Made by a program: the position numbers and the translations under genes. From Ectocarpus siliculosus (Eukaryota; Sar; Phaeophyceae; Ectocarpales; Ectocarpaceae), in contig FN649737.1 of assembly GCA_000310025.1 (NCBI GenBank), positions 174,014 to 238,013 on the forward strand: DNA of 64,000 bases, given 5' to 3'. The notes under the pieces were generated by a model. The model searched no databases. It saw only the letters and a list, made by a program, of their open reading frames with translations, and had not been told where the DNA came from. Of this stretch, positions 1 through 12,200 are shown in pieces; position 1 is the stretch's first letter; every line of letters begins with the position of its first letter.

Positions 1-662
1 GCTGCCCAAACTTGGCTCCGAGAAGCTCAGAGTAGTGGAGTGTTCAGTCTTATCCGTTAGATGACGAACAGGGGTCTTGAGGCTAGGACCAAATGACGAT
101 GTGCCTTGGTGCGCTCTGCTTGCTATCCAGTACGCAGACCTCCTGCATTTAGGGGGTGGTTGAGCATCTTGTGTCAATTCCCCCGGTTTCAAATCGGACA
201 ACAATTCCATAGCAACTGTCCTCGCCCCCCTCGACCAGCTGCAGCCGAGTAACCAGTGGGAACTCCGTGTGCATCCCCGACTGCGTTGCGAGCTAGGATT
301 TCGGAAACGCACTTTGGATGCAACAACCCTTTGCCTAACCTCCCCATGTCAAATGAGATGCTAGGACATGTTTCAACTCTTCCGCTTTTCTCCCCTGGTC
401 GAAAGCTTCCTTGCCATCATTCCATGTTATTCATCCATGTTCTGTTTTGGAGAAATTGCCGACCGTTCCGATAACCACGAAGAAATAACACGGATCTCAA
501 CGAGTTTAGTCATCTCCAGCGACGTTCCGAAACAGCACCAAAGCATCGACAAAATACGAACCGAAGCATGCATTTGCCAATCCCCAGAGATCATCATCCT
601 CTCCTTCCTCCCACCGTCTAGGACCGCGCGTCAGGCCCAGGGTCTTCCCTGGCACCTCACAG
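1..662. other. Unassigned sequence upstream of the first recognisable exon
   Basis: No confident coding exon or RNA gene was found here. The first clear exon starts at 663 after a CACAG acceptor and needs two bases from an earlier exon. This stretch is therefore most likely intron of the filamin-repeat gene, with its upstream exons before the window or too short to recognise. Confidence 0.5.
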
Positions 663-3600
663 GGCCCATGGCCCCGGATTGCACTCGGCGTCCACCGGAA
701 CCCCGGCATCCTTCACAATCCGGCTCCGTGGCCGGGGCTGCGGGGGGGAGGGGGAACGCACGCACGCGAACCAGAACGCCTCGGCAGAGGACAGCCTCCC
801 GCGGGCGATGGACGACAAGCACTTCGTGTACGTGTGGATCGCGAGCACGGACCACGTGCTTCACGCGGCGGTCGTTGACAACGGGGACGGAACGCTGACC
901 GCCACCTATGAGAGCCCGTATCCCGGGGACTACCTCGTACACGTCCAGGACGTTTGCACAGATATGAGCGTCGTCGGAAGAGGGAAAAAACGCCCAGGGG
1001 AGAGGGCTAAGGCGATCGTGGATAGCCCGTTTAGGTTGACCATCTCTGGGGAGATAGCTGTCGACGTGGATGATCTTCCTCTGTGTGACGCCGAGCACCC
1101 TCAGGAAGATGAAGAAGACACCTTCTGGCGCACAGGATCGTGGATATCCTCAAAGTTTGCCAGCGCAAAACACGGCGTGTTACGGGACGGGTGGGTCTTC
1201 CAGCCCAAGACCTGCGTCCACGACACGTTCTCGTACGACGATCTCATGCTGTTGGCCACGGGTTCGAAAGAGCCGACTTGGCTTTTGATCCTGGGGACGT
1301 CCGTTCAGCGCGGGGTGTTCTTGACGCTCGTGGACATGGTCCTCGCCCAGGGACAAAAGAGCGACTTTGCCACCAGCGCTATCCAAAAGTGCTGGGGCTT
1401 CGCGGAGGTTCGCGTTGGGAACCTCCGCCTTACGTATCAAGTGAGTGGGGGTAGCTAACGGCAGGGTCAATCGAACTGTCACGTGGACGTTTCCTGATGT
1501 AATCGTGGTGCGTGTGAATGGCTGCATTCGTTCAGCGCGCCGTGTCCTCGGTCGAACTTGTTTTTCTGTTGGACCCTCTCGGGCAAATCACATACTCCGA
1601 CACGTCCCACCAACGTCATTGACCCGCCCGACCTTTTCCCCTCTGGTTGGACTCCCTCCGGCAGGACCTACGATTACACGAGGTCGGACTAGCTCAGGAC
1701 GACTCCGCCGTTTGTCACGACGACAAGCTAGCTATAAACAACGTCGCCGTTTTCGTGGCCGCAGCAAGGCGCTTCCTGAGGAGAAGTGTTTTCGCGGCAG
1801 GCAAACAGTGGCCTTCGGTGATCATGGCCCCACCGTTCATGGAAGACAGCGACGAAGCTGCAAACCTCCCAATCACGGTACGGAATCCAACTATTGGTCA
1901 GCCCGCTCCACTGTAGGACAGGAGAAGGTTGAGGTTGCATCAACTCTCATCCTGGCTGCAACACGCTATTCCATGAACCTAGTGGCGTCCATGGTACCCA
2001 CCGTCGATTTCAATTACAGGTCATCATGGACGCGCTTCCTTCGGCTTGGAATGGCACGCTCCTCATGATGGAGCATATGGCCGGGTTGGTGAGTGAGATC
2101 GAGCACGAGCCGATTGCACGTGCGTTTGACGCAACCATCTGTAGGACGCCAATGCCCCTAAGCCAACACGTGCCACACTGCCGCAGTCGAGCTCATCGTC
2201 GACCTGATCCAATATCAATGGAGGGGTGTCATGCTCATGGCTCTTTGTCGTTGGGTGTGTGTCTATTTTACGCGCAGGGATTCACGTACAACTACGACAA
2301 TCCCACCGCGGCAACCCTAGCCGAGGTGAACCCCACCTGGCACCTGAGCAAGTTCATCGGTGTCGACAACGGCCTCGGGCGGATTAAGAGATATCAGCAG
2401 CAGGATGCTCGTACAAAGTTCATGAGCACGTTCCCGGTGAGAAGGGTGTTCTATTCCGCAGTGTATTCACTTCTCCCGCCGTCGTGTGTGATTTTCTCTC
2501 GTGACACAATGGTGATAGGGTCCGCATAGTGGACGGCCAGTCGCCAGGAGGGGCCGAGCGCCCATCTCACCATGCGCCCTACAGTAGGGCCAAGACAAAT
2601 ATCTGAAAGGCACTTCACCGAGACACCGTTACCATGCTGAATTCCGAAAGGGGACGAACTCATCAAGGACGGCTGTTGTTTGGGATACCCAAGGCTACTC
2701 AAGGAGTTTGAACGATTGAAGGGGTCGCGGTGCTAATGGCTGATACCGATATACTTCTTGCGAGTATTGGTCATGTTGCGTCAGGGATAATCGTATTTAT
2801 AAGAGGAGCGGGTGATTCAGAGAAACAAATATGTGTTGGAGAGCCTGGATCATTGAGATGTATTAGTAATTTATTCAATCGTTGCAAATAGATGTTGGTT
2901 GGCGACTCGCTGTCAGCTCGAACAGCTCGATGGACGATCAACCGAAACAAAACACCCAAAACTTCCGAGAAGATGAATCTGTCGCTTTTTGTAGCCGGGC
3001 ATCAACAACAACAACAACAACAACAACAATGCGGGGAGCGAGTCTTAAACAAGCCCAGCCTGCGATGTATGCACACGCGCAGTGTCGCAAATTGATAAGC
3101 GCACGCTCAAGCCTATCCCGAACCCACTAGATGGAAAAATCCAGAACAGTCAAGCAAACCGCCAGCAACGGATTTTCCTTGTGGGCGTGTCGTGCTGCAG
3201 ATGTATCAGTCCAGGCTGTTCGAAAACGAGTTTTCGTCTCCTGGACGAGCGTGCTACGGATGTAGCTACCACTACCACTACGTGACGAAGGAAACTGCAC
3301 CAGAATCGTTCAACGGGTCCAGGATGATTCACTCCGCGGTTACCGAAATGCTGGCAAACGTGAGTTCCAACGAGGCTTAGTTTGGGCTGGTTTGGTCAAG
3401 CTTTGGGCTGGTTTGACGTTCTCCATGCTTCTCAATCCTAGCGCAAGCGCGCCGCTTTCCGTTGAACAAAAGTCACCGTACACCTTGTTGTTTTCAGGAA
3501 GACAATTGAGTACAGCAGAGGAAATCGTCGCCGACAGATGTTGTGAAAATGTGTCCCTTTTTTCAAGGTCATCTCCAAAACATTTTTTATTCACAGACAC

Positions 3601-4535
3601 GTTCTTTGTGCGTGGATGGTGAAACGCGCGAGAGCACGCTGTTGGCTGGCGCAGGCAGTAGTTCCTTGCACCAATGTGTTTTTCCTCCCACCGATGATTG
3701 CGTCCGGGCTTGGTTGGCAGATTGTGATATCGAAAGCTGTCGGGTCGAAAGCAGCTTTGTACGAAAAGGCGACCCCCTCGACAAACACACACCGTGGTGG
3801 GGGAAACGAAATATTTGAGGTGAGAGCCAGCGCTACAAGTTAGGTCCCACCCTTCAACAAATAATGCGGTCCAGAAAGTGTGGAGACTCGATATCATCGA
3901 TCCGGTGTTGGGGACCGTACCAAGACGTGCTCGTGTGCGGGGGGGGTAGTGGGGTTCTTTTTTCTTGCCACTACACAGCGCTAGTCGGCTTGGTTCCACA
4001 ACACAACTTGTACGGCGGCTGCATCGACGGTGTGACGGCAGATGGCAATGCCTCAAGGCGGAGGGGCGGTTTGTTGCACATGCTCTCGCATTCCGAGTCA
4101 GAGATGCCCCAGTAGTATCGCCATATTTGGGAATATTTGTGGTAGCGTGATGCTGTGGTATCCTGATGCTGGGGGCATGTCGATGGTATACGGGCCTATG
4201 CTGTAGATATCTCAAGTGCAAGATAAAATTGGTACCAGGGTAGGGTGTTTTTGATACCCTAACGGCAGTAGGAAGAAGCAACGAACGGCGCTCCCCTCTC
4301 CTTGCATTCGATTACTGTTTGGCAGGTTTGCACAGACTGTCCCGCGAGCTTGATTCCGCATCACGTCAAGCCGGTCCCTGTGCCGGTGTGCAATGCCACC
4401 TCGGTTTTGGCTGGTGACGCGGCAGTGGGCGAAGCGTGGGGCGGCAGAGGATGCCCGCAGTGGTGCTCGAAAGAACCAGTGGATGGGGTGCTCAACTTGA
4501 AAGACGTCCGCGTGTGCAGTAGGGCACGCAAGTGA
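663..4535 (+). CDS. Filamin-repeat protein with SGNH/PC-esterase-like C-terminal half (5' partial)
   Basis: Exons: 663-1440, 1665-1877, 2020-2088, 2278-2436, 3201-3359, 4326-4535. All five internal introns are GT-AG and phase 0, giving about 528 residues. Exon 1 encodes one filamin/ABP280 immunoglobulin-like repeat: GPGL near its start, then PASFTIRL, DNGDGT, YPGDYLVHV and DSPFRLTI. Behind it comes WLLILGTSVQRG, which resembles the GDS block I of PC-esterase/NXPE-type SGNH hydrolases with Thr replacing Asp but Ser kept. Exon 5 has GSRMIH, a candidate for the distal catalytic His. Filamin repeats mediate protein-protein or actin-linked contacts; the esterase role is inferred from weak motifs only. 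The 5' end is missing: the first exon begins mid-codon, so more filamin repeats may lie upstream. The 3' end is uncertain, with an alternative last exon at 4897-5011. Its neighbour (AsnRS) is convergent. Confidence 0.72.
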
Positions 4536-4896
4536 CCATTTTCTTGGTCGACAGCGCTTTTTATTAAGACCCACGTACGACTTTGGCGTGGTGGAAAAGG
4601 AGGTGCCTCAGCAACGTGAGGTTGTTCCCGTACCTCTTACTTTGCACGTTCATAACGATCGATTAGGACTGCTGTGGGGGAGTGTATTTCCAGCGTTTTT
4701 TTTTTTCTGGTTGGGCGAGACGCGAGGAATTCCACTAGCTTTAATTAAGCCTAGACGATATATCTAGACTTGTACATACACACAATAGTTTGAGCTGGTG
4801 AGGGAAATACGTTGTTGGAACCAAGCACGCGGGCAGTAGGTGTTGTGTCGTTCTACCAAATACATCGTTACTGATGTGTGCATGTTTCCTTTATAG

Positions 4897-5011
4897 GCAG
4901 CACCCAGAGCCATGCATGGCTCTAGGCCTTTGGATGGGGCGTTCGGATTTTGGTTACCTTGCTTGTTGTATTGTGGGCGTGGTGATGGTCGGCTTTTGTG
5001 TGCAGTTCTGA
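4897..5011 (+). CDS. Alternative terminal exon encoding a hydrophobic C-terminal tail
   Basis: If the last exon of the filamin/esterase-like gene is spliced at 4531 (CGCAA|GTGACC) instead of being read to TGA at 4533-4535, it joins in frame to a strong acceptor (TTTCCTTTATAG|G) at 4897. The new reading frame then ends at TGA 5009-5011. The added residues include a hydrophobic run, FGYLACCIVGVVMVGFCV, which looks like a transmembrane anchor. The matched phase and pyrimidine-rich acceptor support it; the weak donor (C at +5) argues against it. Confidence 0.35.
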
Positions 5012-8000
5012 GAAATGTTTTACAACAACTAACTGGGGTGAGTATTTGGCCCCCAACTCACTGGGATCCCGTGACCCATTCTCTTAGGTGGATGTCAAAC
5101 CCCCTTGGGGCGGGATTGGCGAGAAGTGGCGGCAGGGGGTGGGCTATACATTGCAACGGAACTAACAGCAGTGCGATTCGATGATAGATATTCCTTGTAT
5201 TTCCACACACGCACGCACATCGTGGAACCTTTCCGAGAAGGGCCAGATTGGTGTGAAGCATACAGGTATCACCGTTTTCGTGATCCCCCCACACATCGAC
5301 TTTGTAGGTACGTGTCGTGTGTGGATTGGAAGGCCGGCGGAGTTGCACCCCGGCCTGGTTTGTAGAGGACAAGGATAGAATCACACCCTTTTTCTATTTT
5401 CTATCTTGATTGGTGATCGTTTGATTCTACCACGAAGTATATTATTTTATGTTGTTCGGCTTCGCGTGCCGAGCGGGAGTAATGACTTCATTCCTTGAGG
5501 ACAAATTTCCATTGTTTTCTTTTTTGGATGTGTCACTGCTGGCTGGTTGGATCATCCTGTTTTGTTTCGGTTCGTCTGGGCTCAAAATCGCGTTTGTTTG
5601 CGATTATTTTTTATGGTGGCGATCTATTTTTTCGTTGATTTGTGCTCAACATCGCGCGTTTTTGCGATGATCTGTTTTGGTCCTTTTCTGGTTTTTGTTT
5701 GGTTTTGTACGCTATGGAAGTGTGTACCTTTTGCTGGTAATTGGTCTGTGACCACCGAAGTAAAGCGTCTGCGTCATTCAGTTGGACGATAGATACTGAA
5801 CAGATCCAGACCGGAATAATAACAGTATCAAGTGGAAAACGACAACAAATCTATTCATCATGTGGTTTGGAGGCCCACAAGCATGCCCGCGTGTTTGAAG
5901 CTGCGAGACTGGCGGGGTTAAGCAGGGAGAATTTCACAACGAACGACATCAGTTTAGGGGAATGACAAAGTATTCAGAAATAATCCATGTTAGCCAGACC
6001 CGGGTGAAAAGTGCTACAGGCACACATCCGTGCACGCATACACCCAGCTGTTGGTAGTCCTTATATATCGACGTTCGGAAGCTACAGTAGCAGTCTGTTT
6101 GAGGCGTCGGGATGGCTGTTTGGGTTGTTGGATACAAGATCCGATCTGGAGAGTATGTGTGTGGTGTGGGCGGCATACTGTTGGGGGGGCTCTCGTGTGT
6201 GGGCGGTATACTGTTGGGGGGGCCCCTCGGGAGCCCGCGCATGTGTTCACTCCGCGTCTGTGTCTGTCTGTACTCCCTGTATTTGAACGTGTGCTGGAAA
6301 TAGCACTGGTTGTGTGACAATCAAGATTTCATGTCATCTTCATCGGTCCCAGGGTAACATAGTCCCGAGACTCTATGCGTGGGAAGGCAAGGGGGCCACA
6401 AACACAGTCAGTGCAACGGTTCGCACTTCAATCATCATTCACGCATTGACCTAGTTGTTAGCGCCCTCGACCAACCCTAGACCTAGACCAAGGGTTCTCA
6501 CGTGCGTTTCACTGAGCGGAGGCTAGGGTGACTACGGTCGGTGCGGTATTTGAGTGCTGTGCCCCCAAAGTGTCCATTTGGGCTGCTTCCAGTTCTAGGA
6601 GGGCCGTGGGAGGGTTAAGAAATCCCGGCTCAAAAAGGGATACAGCAGTAGGATCTCAGTCAAGAATCAATCATCATATCCTAAAACCCCCACTGACGAA
6701 AAATACGAAAAGAGCCTCGGCCAAACTAAGAGGGCCTACAAAGTGATGATGCTGTATGTTGTAGGAGTTCCGGATCTACACATTCTTAAGTATCTCTCCC
6801 GGGGAACAAAACGCTTTTTCGAAGTAGAAAAAGCGCAAATTCTGAGTACGCCAACAGAAACAAGGAGGAGGTTATAATATTGCCAACAATGGAAGGAAAG
6901 CACCGTGGCAAGGAAACAACGAAATATCAAAAGAACGGCCCGAAAAAAACTTTCCTTCTCATCATCATCACCATCAGCAGGTCTCATAGCATTATTCTGT
7001 CTCCATAACGAGCATAATTTAATTATTAATTTGGGTGAGGCCTCCTACGCCGGCTGGGGGTCCACGCCTGGTATGTCCTCCCCCGCGCGATCCGGCCACG
7101 GGTTGGGTGTCCTTCGCTCGGGGTGGCGCCTACTTCCGATAAACGGTCCAGGTACGGCAAAGACCTGCATGAACTTGACGGGCGTGGGCGGGATGGTCTC
7201 AAGAATTTCCCACCCGACTCTGCCCGCGAGGTTTCGGGACCGAAAGTCACTTAGTATCAGATATTTCGATACAATCTGCGGTTCCATGATTTGTTCCAAA
7301 TCGGGAGGGATCCGTTCGATCGGAACGGATCTTAACCTGCTGGGATGAAGGGGGGAAATGTCTCGCCATTCGCGCTCCGCGGCCCGTTGCAACGCATTTT
7401 CAGCATGCTCACACTGACAATAATTTCCATCAGTGTTTTGTTTGAACCCTGATTTCCGAGATCCTAACGTCCCAAACAGGCTGGCTTGCCAACGTCGTTC
7501 TATAATACGTACGTACGGGCCCGCAGTTATACCAGACTATATATATTTCGACCTTGGCAAGCTAAATAGCCTGTTTGGGACGTTCGGATCTCAGAATCAG
7601 GGCCCAAACCAAACACTGACGGAAAATAAATGTTGTCAATGCGAGCATGATGAAATTGCTTTGTAACGAGCCGCGGAGCTCGAAGCGCGAGAGCTTTCGT
7701 GCATCCCAGCCCAAGCCGGGAAAAAAGGTTCGAAGTATCGGCCTGTTCCGACGCGATGCTGGGGCTCCAAACTTGATTTCCGGGCGACCGAATATGCGTA
7801 GTCTCTCCCCCCTTTTCGACAAGAACCACCAGAACGAACGAGCACCAATTGACGATCTGCTGGCTTCCGAATAGGAGGAAAGATAGGGTACTCTTTGCCA
7901 CAACGGTTGGTGGTTCTCGTATAACATCATATGCCCGTACCAAAGGCATTTAGTTGTGCCCGACATTCGCAGGCGATACCTCACTCCAACCGCGGGAGTT

Positions 8001-9042
8001 CTCGAGGTAAAAGGGGGAACACAAAAGTGGTAGGTTGTTTCTGTGCCACCCTAACGTTGCTTACCGCGGTGGGGAGGCCCAACCTTCTTCGTATCGTACA
8101 AAATACCGCCTAAGTTACATAGCAAAACTGCACCGAGCAGAGTGTGATTATGCGCAAGGTTCCCGGAGCGAAGCGGCTCGTGTTCAAAAGTCACGGGCCG
8201 GGTAGCGGAAAGTATTAATCCTACGGCAACGATTGATCTTTTAGCAGCAGTGGATTTGGTTTCAGAAGAAATGAGTATTGCTCCGTCCCAACATTGTTCC
8301 ATACGAAGTACCCCCAACGCGAGGAAGCGCGCCTCATGATGAGTACGTCGAAACAGCTAATAGTGCGCTACGGCAACATAGACATTCATATACGCAAGAC
8401 GTTCACGTTTACCGAATACTTTCATGTTTGCAAATGCATATCCAAGAAACATGTAAAAAACAGTGGGCAGACAATAAAAAGCGACGAAAAAATTGAAAAG
8501 CTGGCAGCTTTTCCCCCAGGGTAAAGTACCCGGCGGTCAGGATGTACCAACGTCCAACACAAAAAACACCAATTCTTGCCACCTCTGCACCCGCGAATCC
8601 AATCCTGGCAAGAAGGACACCCTCGCAAGCAGTGTCGACGCCATCTCTCGCAATCTCGGCCACCAGGGGTCCTTTCCTTAATCCTTTTGGAGTCTGGAAC
8701 TACGAAAAAACAACACCAGCCGTAGACACGGTGACCAATGTATATTCAGCGGATCATTCCAACAGCGATAGACGTTTCCCTTCAAGCTCCCGGTTGCTTG
8801 CCAAGCAGGCACAAAAAGGCGGCCGTTGGGGTCTCGCATCGCCGGTACGATTCTGGTTTGACTGCAGACTGAAATACTCATACAACACCGAACAACGAGG
8901 ACGCAAAATGAAAAACTGGGTACGGCGCAGCTTGGTTGAGTGAACGAACAACTTGGGAAGAGTCACGACCCACCCGAACCACCGAAAGGTTAGACCTGCT
9001 GGCAGCCCCAGACAATATCCTCAGGAAAACGCAATCCTTCCC
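5012..9042. other. Convergent intergenic region between the filamin-repeat gene and AsnRS
   Basis: About 4 kb with no recognisable gene on either strand. It contains a 26-bp near-duplicate rich in G around 6163-6221 and a large foldback palindrome around 7330-7730. The short open frames match no family I can recognise and lack splice-consistent continuation. Both 3' UTRs must lie here, but I cannot place polyadenylation sites. Confidence 0.6.
7330..7730. repeat. Foldback (inverted-repeat) element
   Basis: The left arm, about 7403-7495, is the reverse complement of the right arm, about 7553-7651, with only scattered mismatches. Both contain AACGTCCCAAACAGGC-type sequence read in opposite directions. 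A loop of about 57 bp (AT-rich, with tandem TACG and TATA) separates them. Similarity continues outward through CCGCGG and CTGGGATG blocks to about 7330 and 7730, with more divergence. It could form a hairpin of well over 90 bp per arm. No transposase frame is recognised; a MITE or foldback remnant is the simplest reading. Confidence 0.75.
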
Positions 9043-9262
9043 GGCCGCCAACATGCAGCGAATAATCGGGACGAGGCGTGACCTTGCAACAGAACAGGCC
9101 GCCACCAACAACCTGAGAATGACCAGAACGAGCCGTGAAATTGCAACAGAACAGGCCGCCAACTAACAGCAGCGAGGAATCAGAAGGAGGCGTGACTTTT
9201 GCAACCTCACAGGCCGCCGCCAACAAGCAGCACCGAGGAATCAGAAGGAGGCGTGGCCCGGG
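9043..9262 (-). repeat. Minisatellite overlapping the AsnRS stop codon
   Basis: Four tandem units of 54-58 bp start at about 9043, 9097, 9154 and 9212 (each begins GGCCGCC on the + strand). The last unit runs into the final AsnRS codons: the stop-codon block TCAGAAGGAGGCGTG at 9241 recurs, nearly identical, at 9180. The array therefore duplicated the last codons plus proximal 3' UTR several times downstream of the functional stop. Confidence 0.8.
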
Positions 9263-12200
9263 TACCGGGGGAAGGGGATGACGTCACGGATGTTCTCGAT
9301 GCCCGTGGCGAACATGACCAGCCGCTCGAAACCGAGCCCGAAGCCCGCGTGCTGGATAGTGCCGTACCGCCTGAAGAATTAATTGACGCCAATAACGACA
9401 AAACGAACGCACAAATTAATACCCGTGAATGGAAGAGAATTTATTACTCCGGGCAGTGGACGGCATTCGATTGCAAGGGTCGGGATGGGATTGTTGTGGT
9501 CCACCAAATATATCGCGTTGCTGGCGCCTGGCAACACGATCTACACATGCCGGGAGCGCCTCACGGACTCTATGTTTACTGCAACCCATGCTACACCCGA
9601 CAGTAGCATCATAATGGTCCAGGAGAACATCAACAACAGAAAAAATGTCCGAACAACATCTTGTGTATGGGCCTACTATTGACCAAAAAGCTCACTTCTT
9701 CCGTTACTCCCGACAGCTGTTGACACCAAAGGACAACATCACAGGCTCCACTTCAACAGCCATAAAGATACTTGGGGGCAAAAAATCGACAAGCAAAAAC
9801 CTCACGTGTTCTTCCCTTGGTCCCTCCCCAGCAAAACGGCAGAATAAAGGTCATCCATATTATAACACGCAATTGTCGCTCTTCTGTGCAGCATGCGAAC
9901 ACGTGTTCGCAACCTTGCTGTCATGAGCCACAAAGCATACATACACCCACACCGGACCTTGCTGTCATGAGCCACAAAGCATACATACACCCACACCGGG
10001 TCATCTAAAAAACAGTCTTCGCGAGCATCTTGTCCCACAGCATACCTGAGGTCGAGGTACCACGAGATGGAGTCTTCTGGGAGGTTCATCTCCTTCGCAC
10101 GCTTCGTCAGCTTGCCCAGGTCTTCTTCTCGCTGGGATCCGCCGATGATCTCACCTGGAGATGATTGGAGATACGAAAAGCAGCAAACGGCGTGTTGAGC
10201 GGCGCAGATTGGGGGGGTGGGGATCTGCAGTGAGTACGGGGGGGAAGTTGTTGCATGCTTTTGCCCATCGATCACTCGTTGCTGTGTGTACAGGCGACCG
10301 GTCGCTGCACTTCCCTCGGCAACTCTGTTCCAGATCTATCGAATGCTTCCTGAATGGCCTTACAAGTGCTCCGGCCACTGGTAGGCAATATCAAGCTTCC
10401 TGCTCAGTGACCTGAAGCACTCCCAAGAGTGCGCCTTGCCGTGGTGCACGGTCTCTTACGTAAACTTACGAAAATTCTTACGCAAAACTACGAATAACGA
10501 AACACCATGTTCGTGCCTTGGGAACCTTTCGAGGTAGGATTCGAACCCCTCGGCCACCGAGACATCCGACAATCAGCATGATTTCCACAAAAAACAGTCT
10601 CAAATTTCAACCTCTCGCGTGTTGGGCAGGATGAAACAGACAGGCTTCCGACTAAAAAAATATTTCGGTGTCTCACCGATTTTGATCACAAGGATATCCA
10701 CATGCGACAATCAGCATGCTTTCCACAAGATTCATTCATAATAAATTTCAAGAAAACAAACGAGTGCCAGTCACGTGATGGGCAGAAACAAAGACGGATG
10801 CAGACGTATGCTTCCAACCCACAAATTATTGCGAGATTCTCACCAATTTTGGGCACAAGGATGCCCACATGCGACAATCAGCATGCTTTCCACGAGGAGA
10901 TTGTGCATCATAATTGCAAGGAAACAAAGGCGTGGCCTTCACGTGATGGGGCAGAAACAACAATCGTGCTTCCGACGCACAAACAATTGTTTCGATATTC
11001 TCACCGATCTTGGGCACGAGGATGTCCATGGCAGCCACAGTCTTCCCGTCCGGGTTGAGCTTCATGTAGAAAGCCTTGATGTCCTTCGGGTAGTCGGTCA
11101 CGATGCACGGTGCGTTGTACACCTTCGGCCGAATACGTTCACACCACAATATCAGGACAACAAAATCGTACATAGAGTCAGATAACACACACATCAAAGT
11201 AGGACAACAACCATTGTAGGGTCAGATATAACACGGCTGGCAGAGTATATTCACCTGTTTCGACAGGCCTCGGTAGCATCCAAGTACCGAGGAGGTACAT
11301 GAAGAGCTCAGCGGTGGCGACAGCGTTGGGTGAGGGCCAGTCCATAGTTCATAGCACGACAGCAACGATAGAGGGAGGCCCTCACATGCAACCCCCCCAA
11401 ACCTTCAGCCGCAGGCCTGCAACGGCAACACCATCGACAAGGAACACTAGCGAGGCCACAGTATAACTTCGTAGTACCATGTTGTATTCTAGTACTTGCC
11501 TTTTCCGCCACGTAGCGTTCGTGCTCCGAGCCCAGGTCATCTCCCCACTCGGGTATGACACTGAACTCCACCTGAGGCCCCGTTGACACACAACCCAAAT
11601 AACGAGAACGGGAGGGGGGGGGGAGACGTGGAATTAGTACAGACGCTACTCGAGAAGAATGGCAATGCATCACCCTTGGTCTGCGCCTCGACAACCGAGC
11701 GAAAGAGAGGGTCAACATTCCGCATTTTCTTTCCGTTCGCAACAGGCGGCGGAGAATTTGATGGCTCGGTAGCACAACCAACGGTGGATCTGCGCCGGCA
11801 ACATCGACAAGTCTGGCAGATCCTGTTGTCCCCGTGGCCTCTCTTCGAACAAAAGCACACACAACACAATTAAACCATGGAACAACCTCGGGGAAATCGT
11901 TCCCTCCAAGAACACCCATGAAAATAACCGTGAAAGCAGCATCCCAATACGGTTGTACTAATACGCGGTACGGCACTGACCTTGCCCTCCTTGGCGTCCT
12001 TTCGCACGAGGTCCACCAGCTCGGTGTACGTCATCCTGACGAAATCGTTCTGCAGCACGTTCTTGAGTCGTTCTCTTAGGCCGGGCTCTCCCCCCGGACA
12101 CGTCTCGAAGAACTCTAGGTCCCCCTGCATGCACACATCACACAGACATATACCGGGAGTGCGTCTGTCAATAGATTCTTCTTCGGTAACCCCCCTTGCA

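Noticed and set aside
3340-4281. 313-codon open frame on the - strand
   Set aside because: It covers the last intron and part of exon 5 of the + strand gene, has Cys/His/Arg-rich random-looking composition and shows no family motif.
7045-7984. - strand open frames of 115 and 140 codons around the palindrome
   Set aside because: Both overlap the inverted-repeat arms and match no protein family I recognise; the foldback element explains them.
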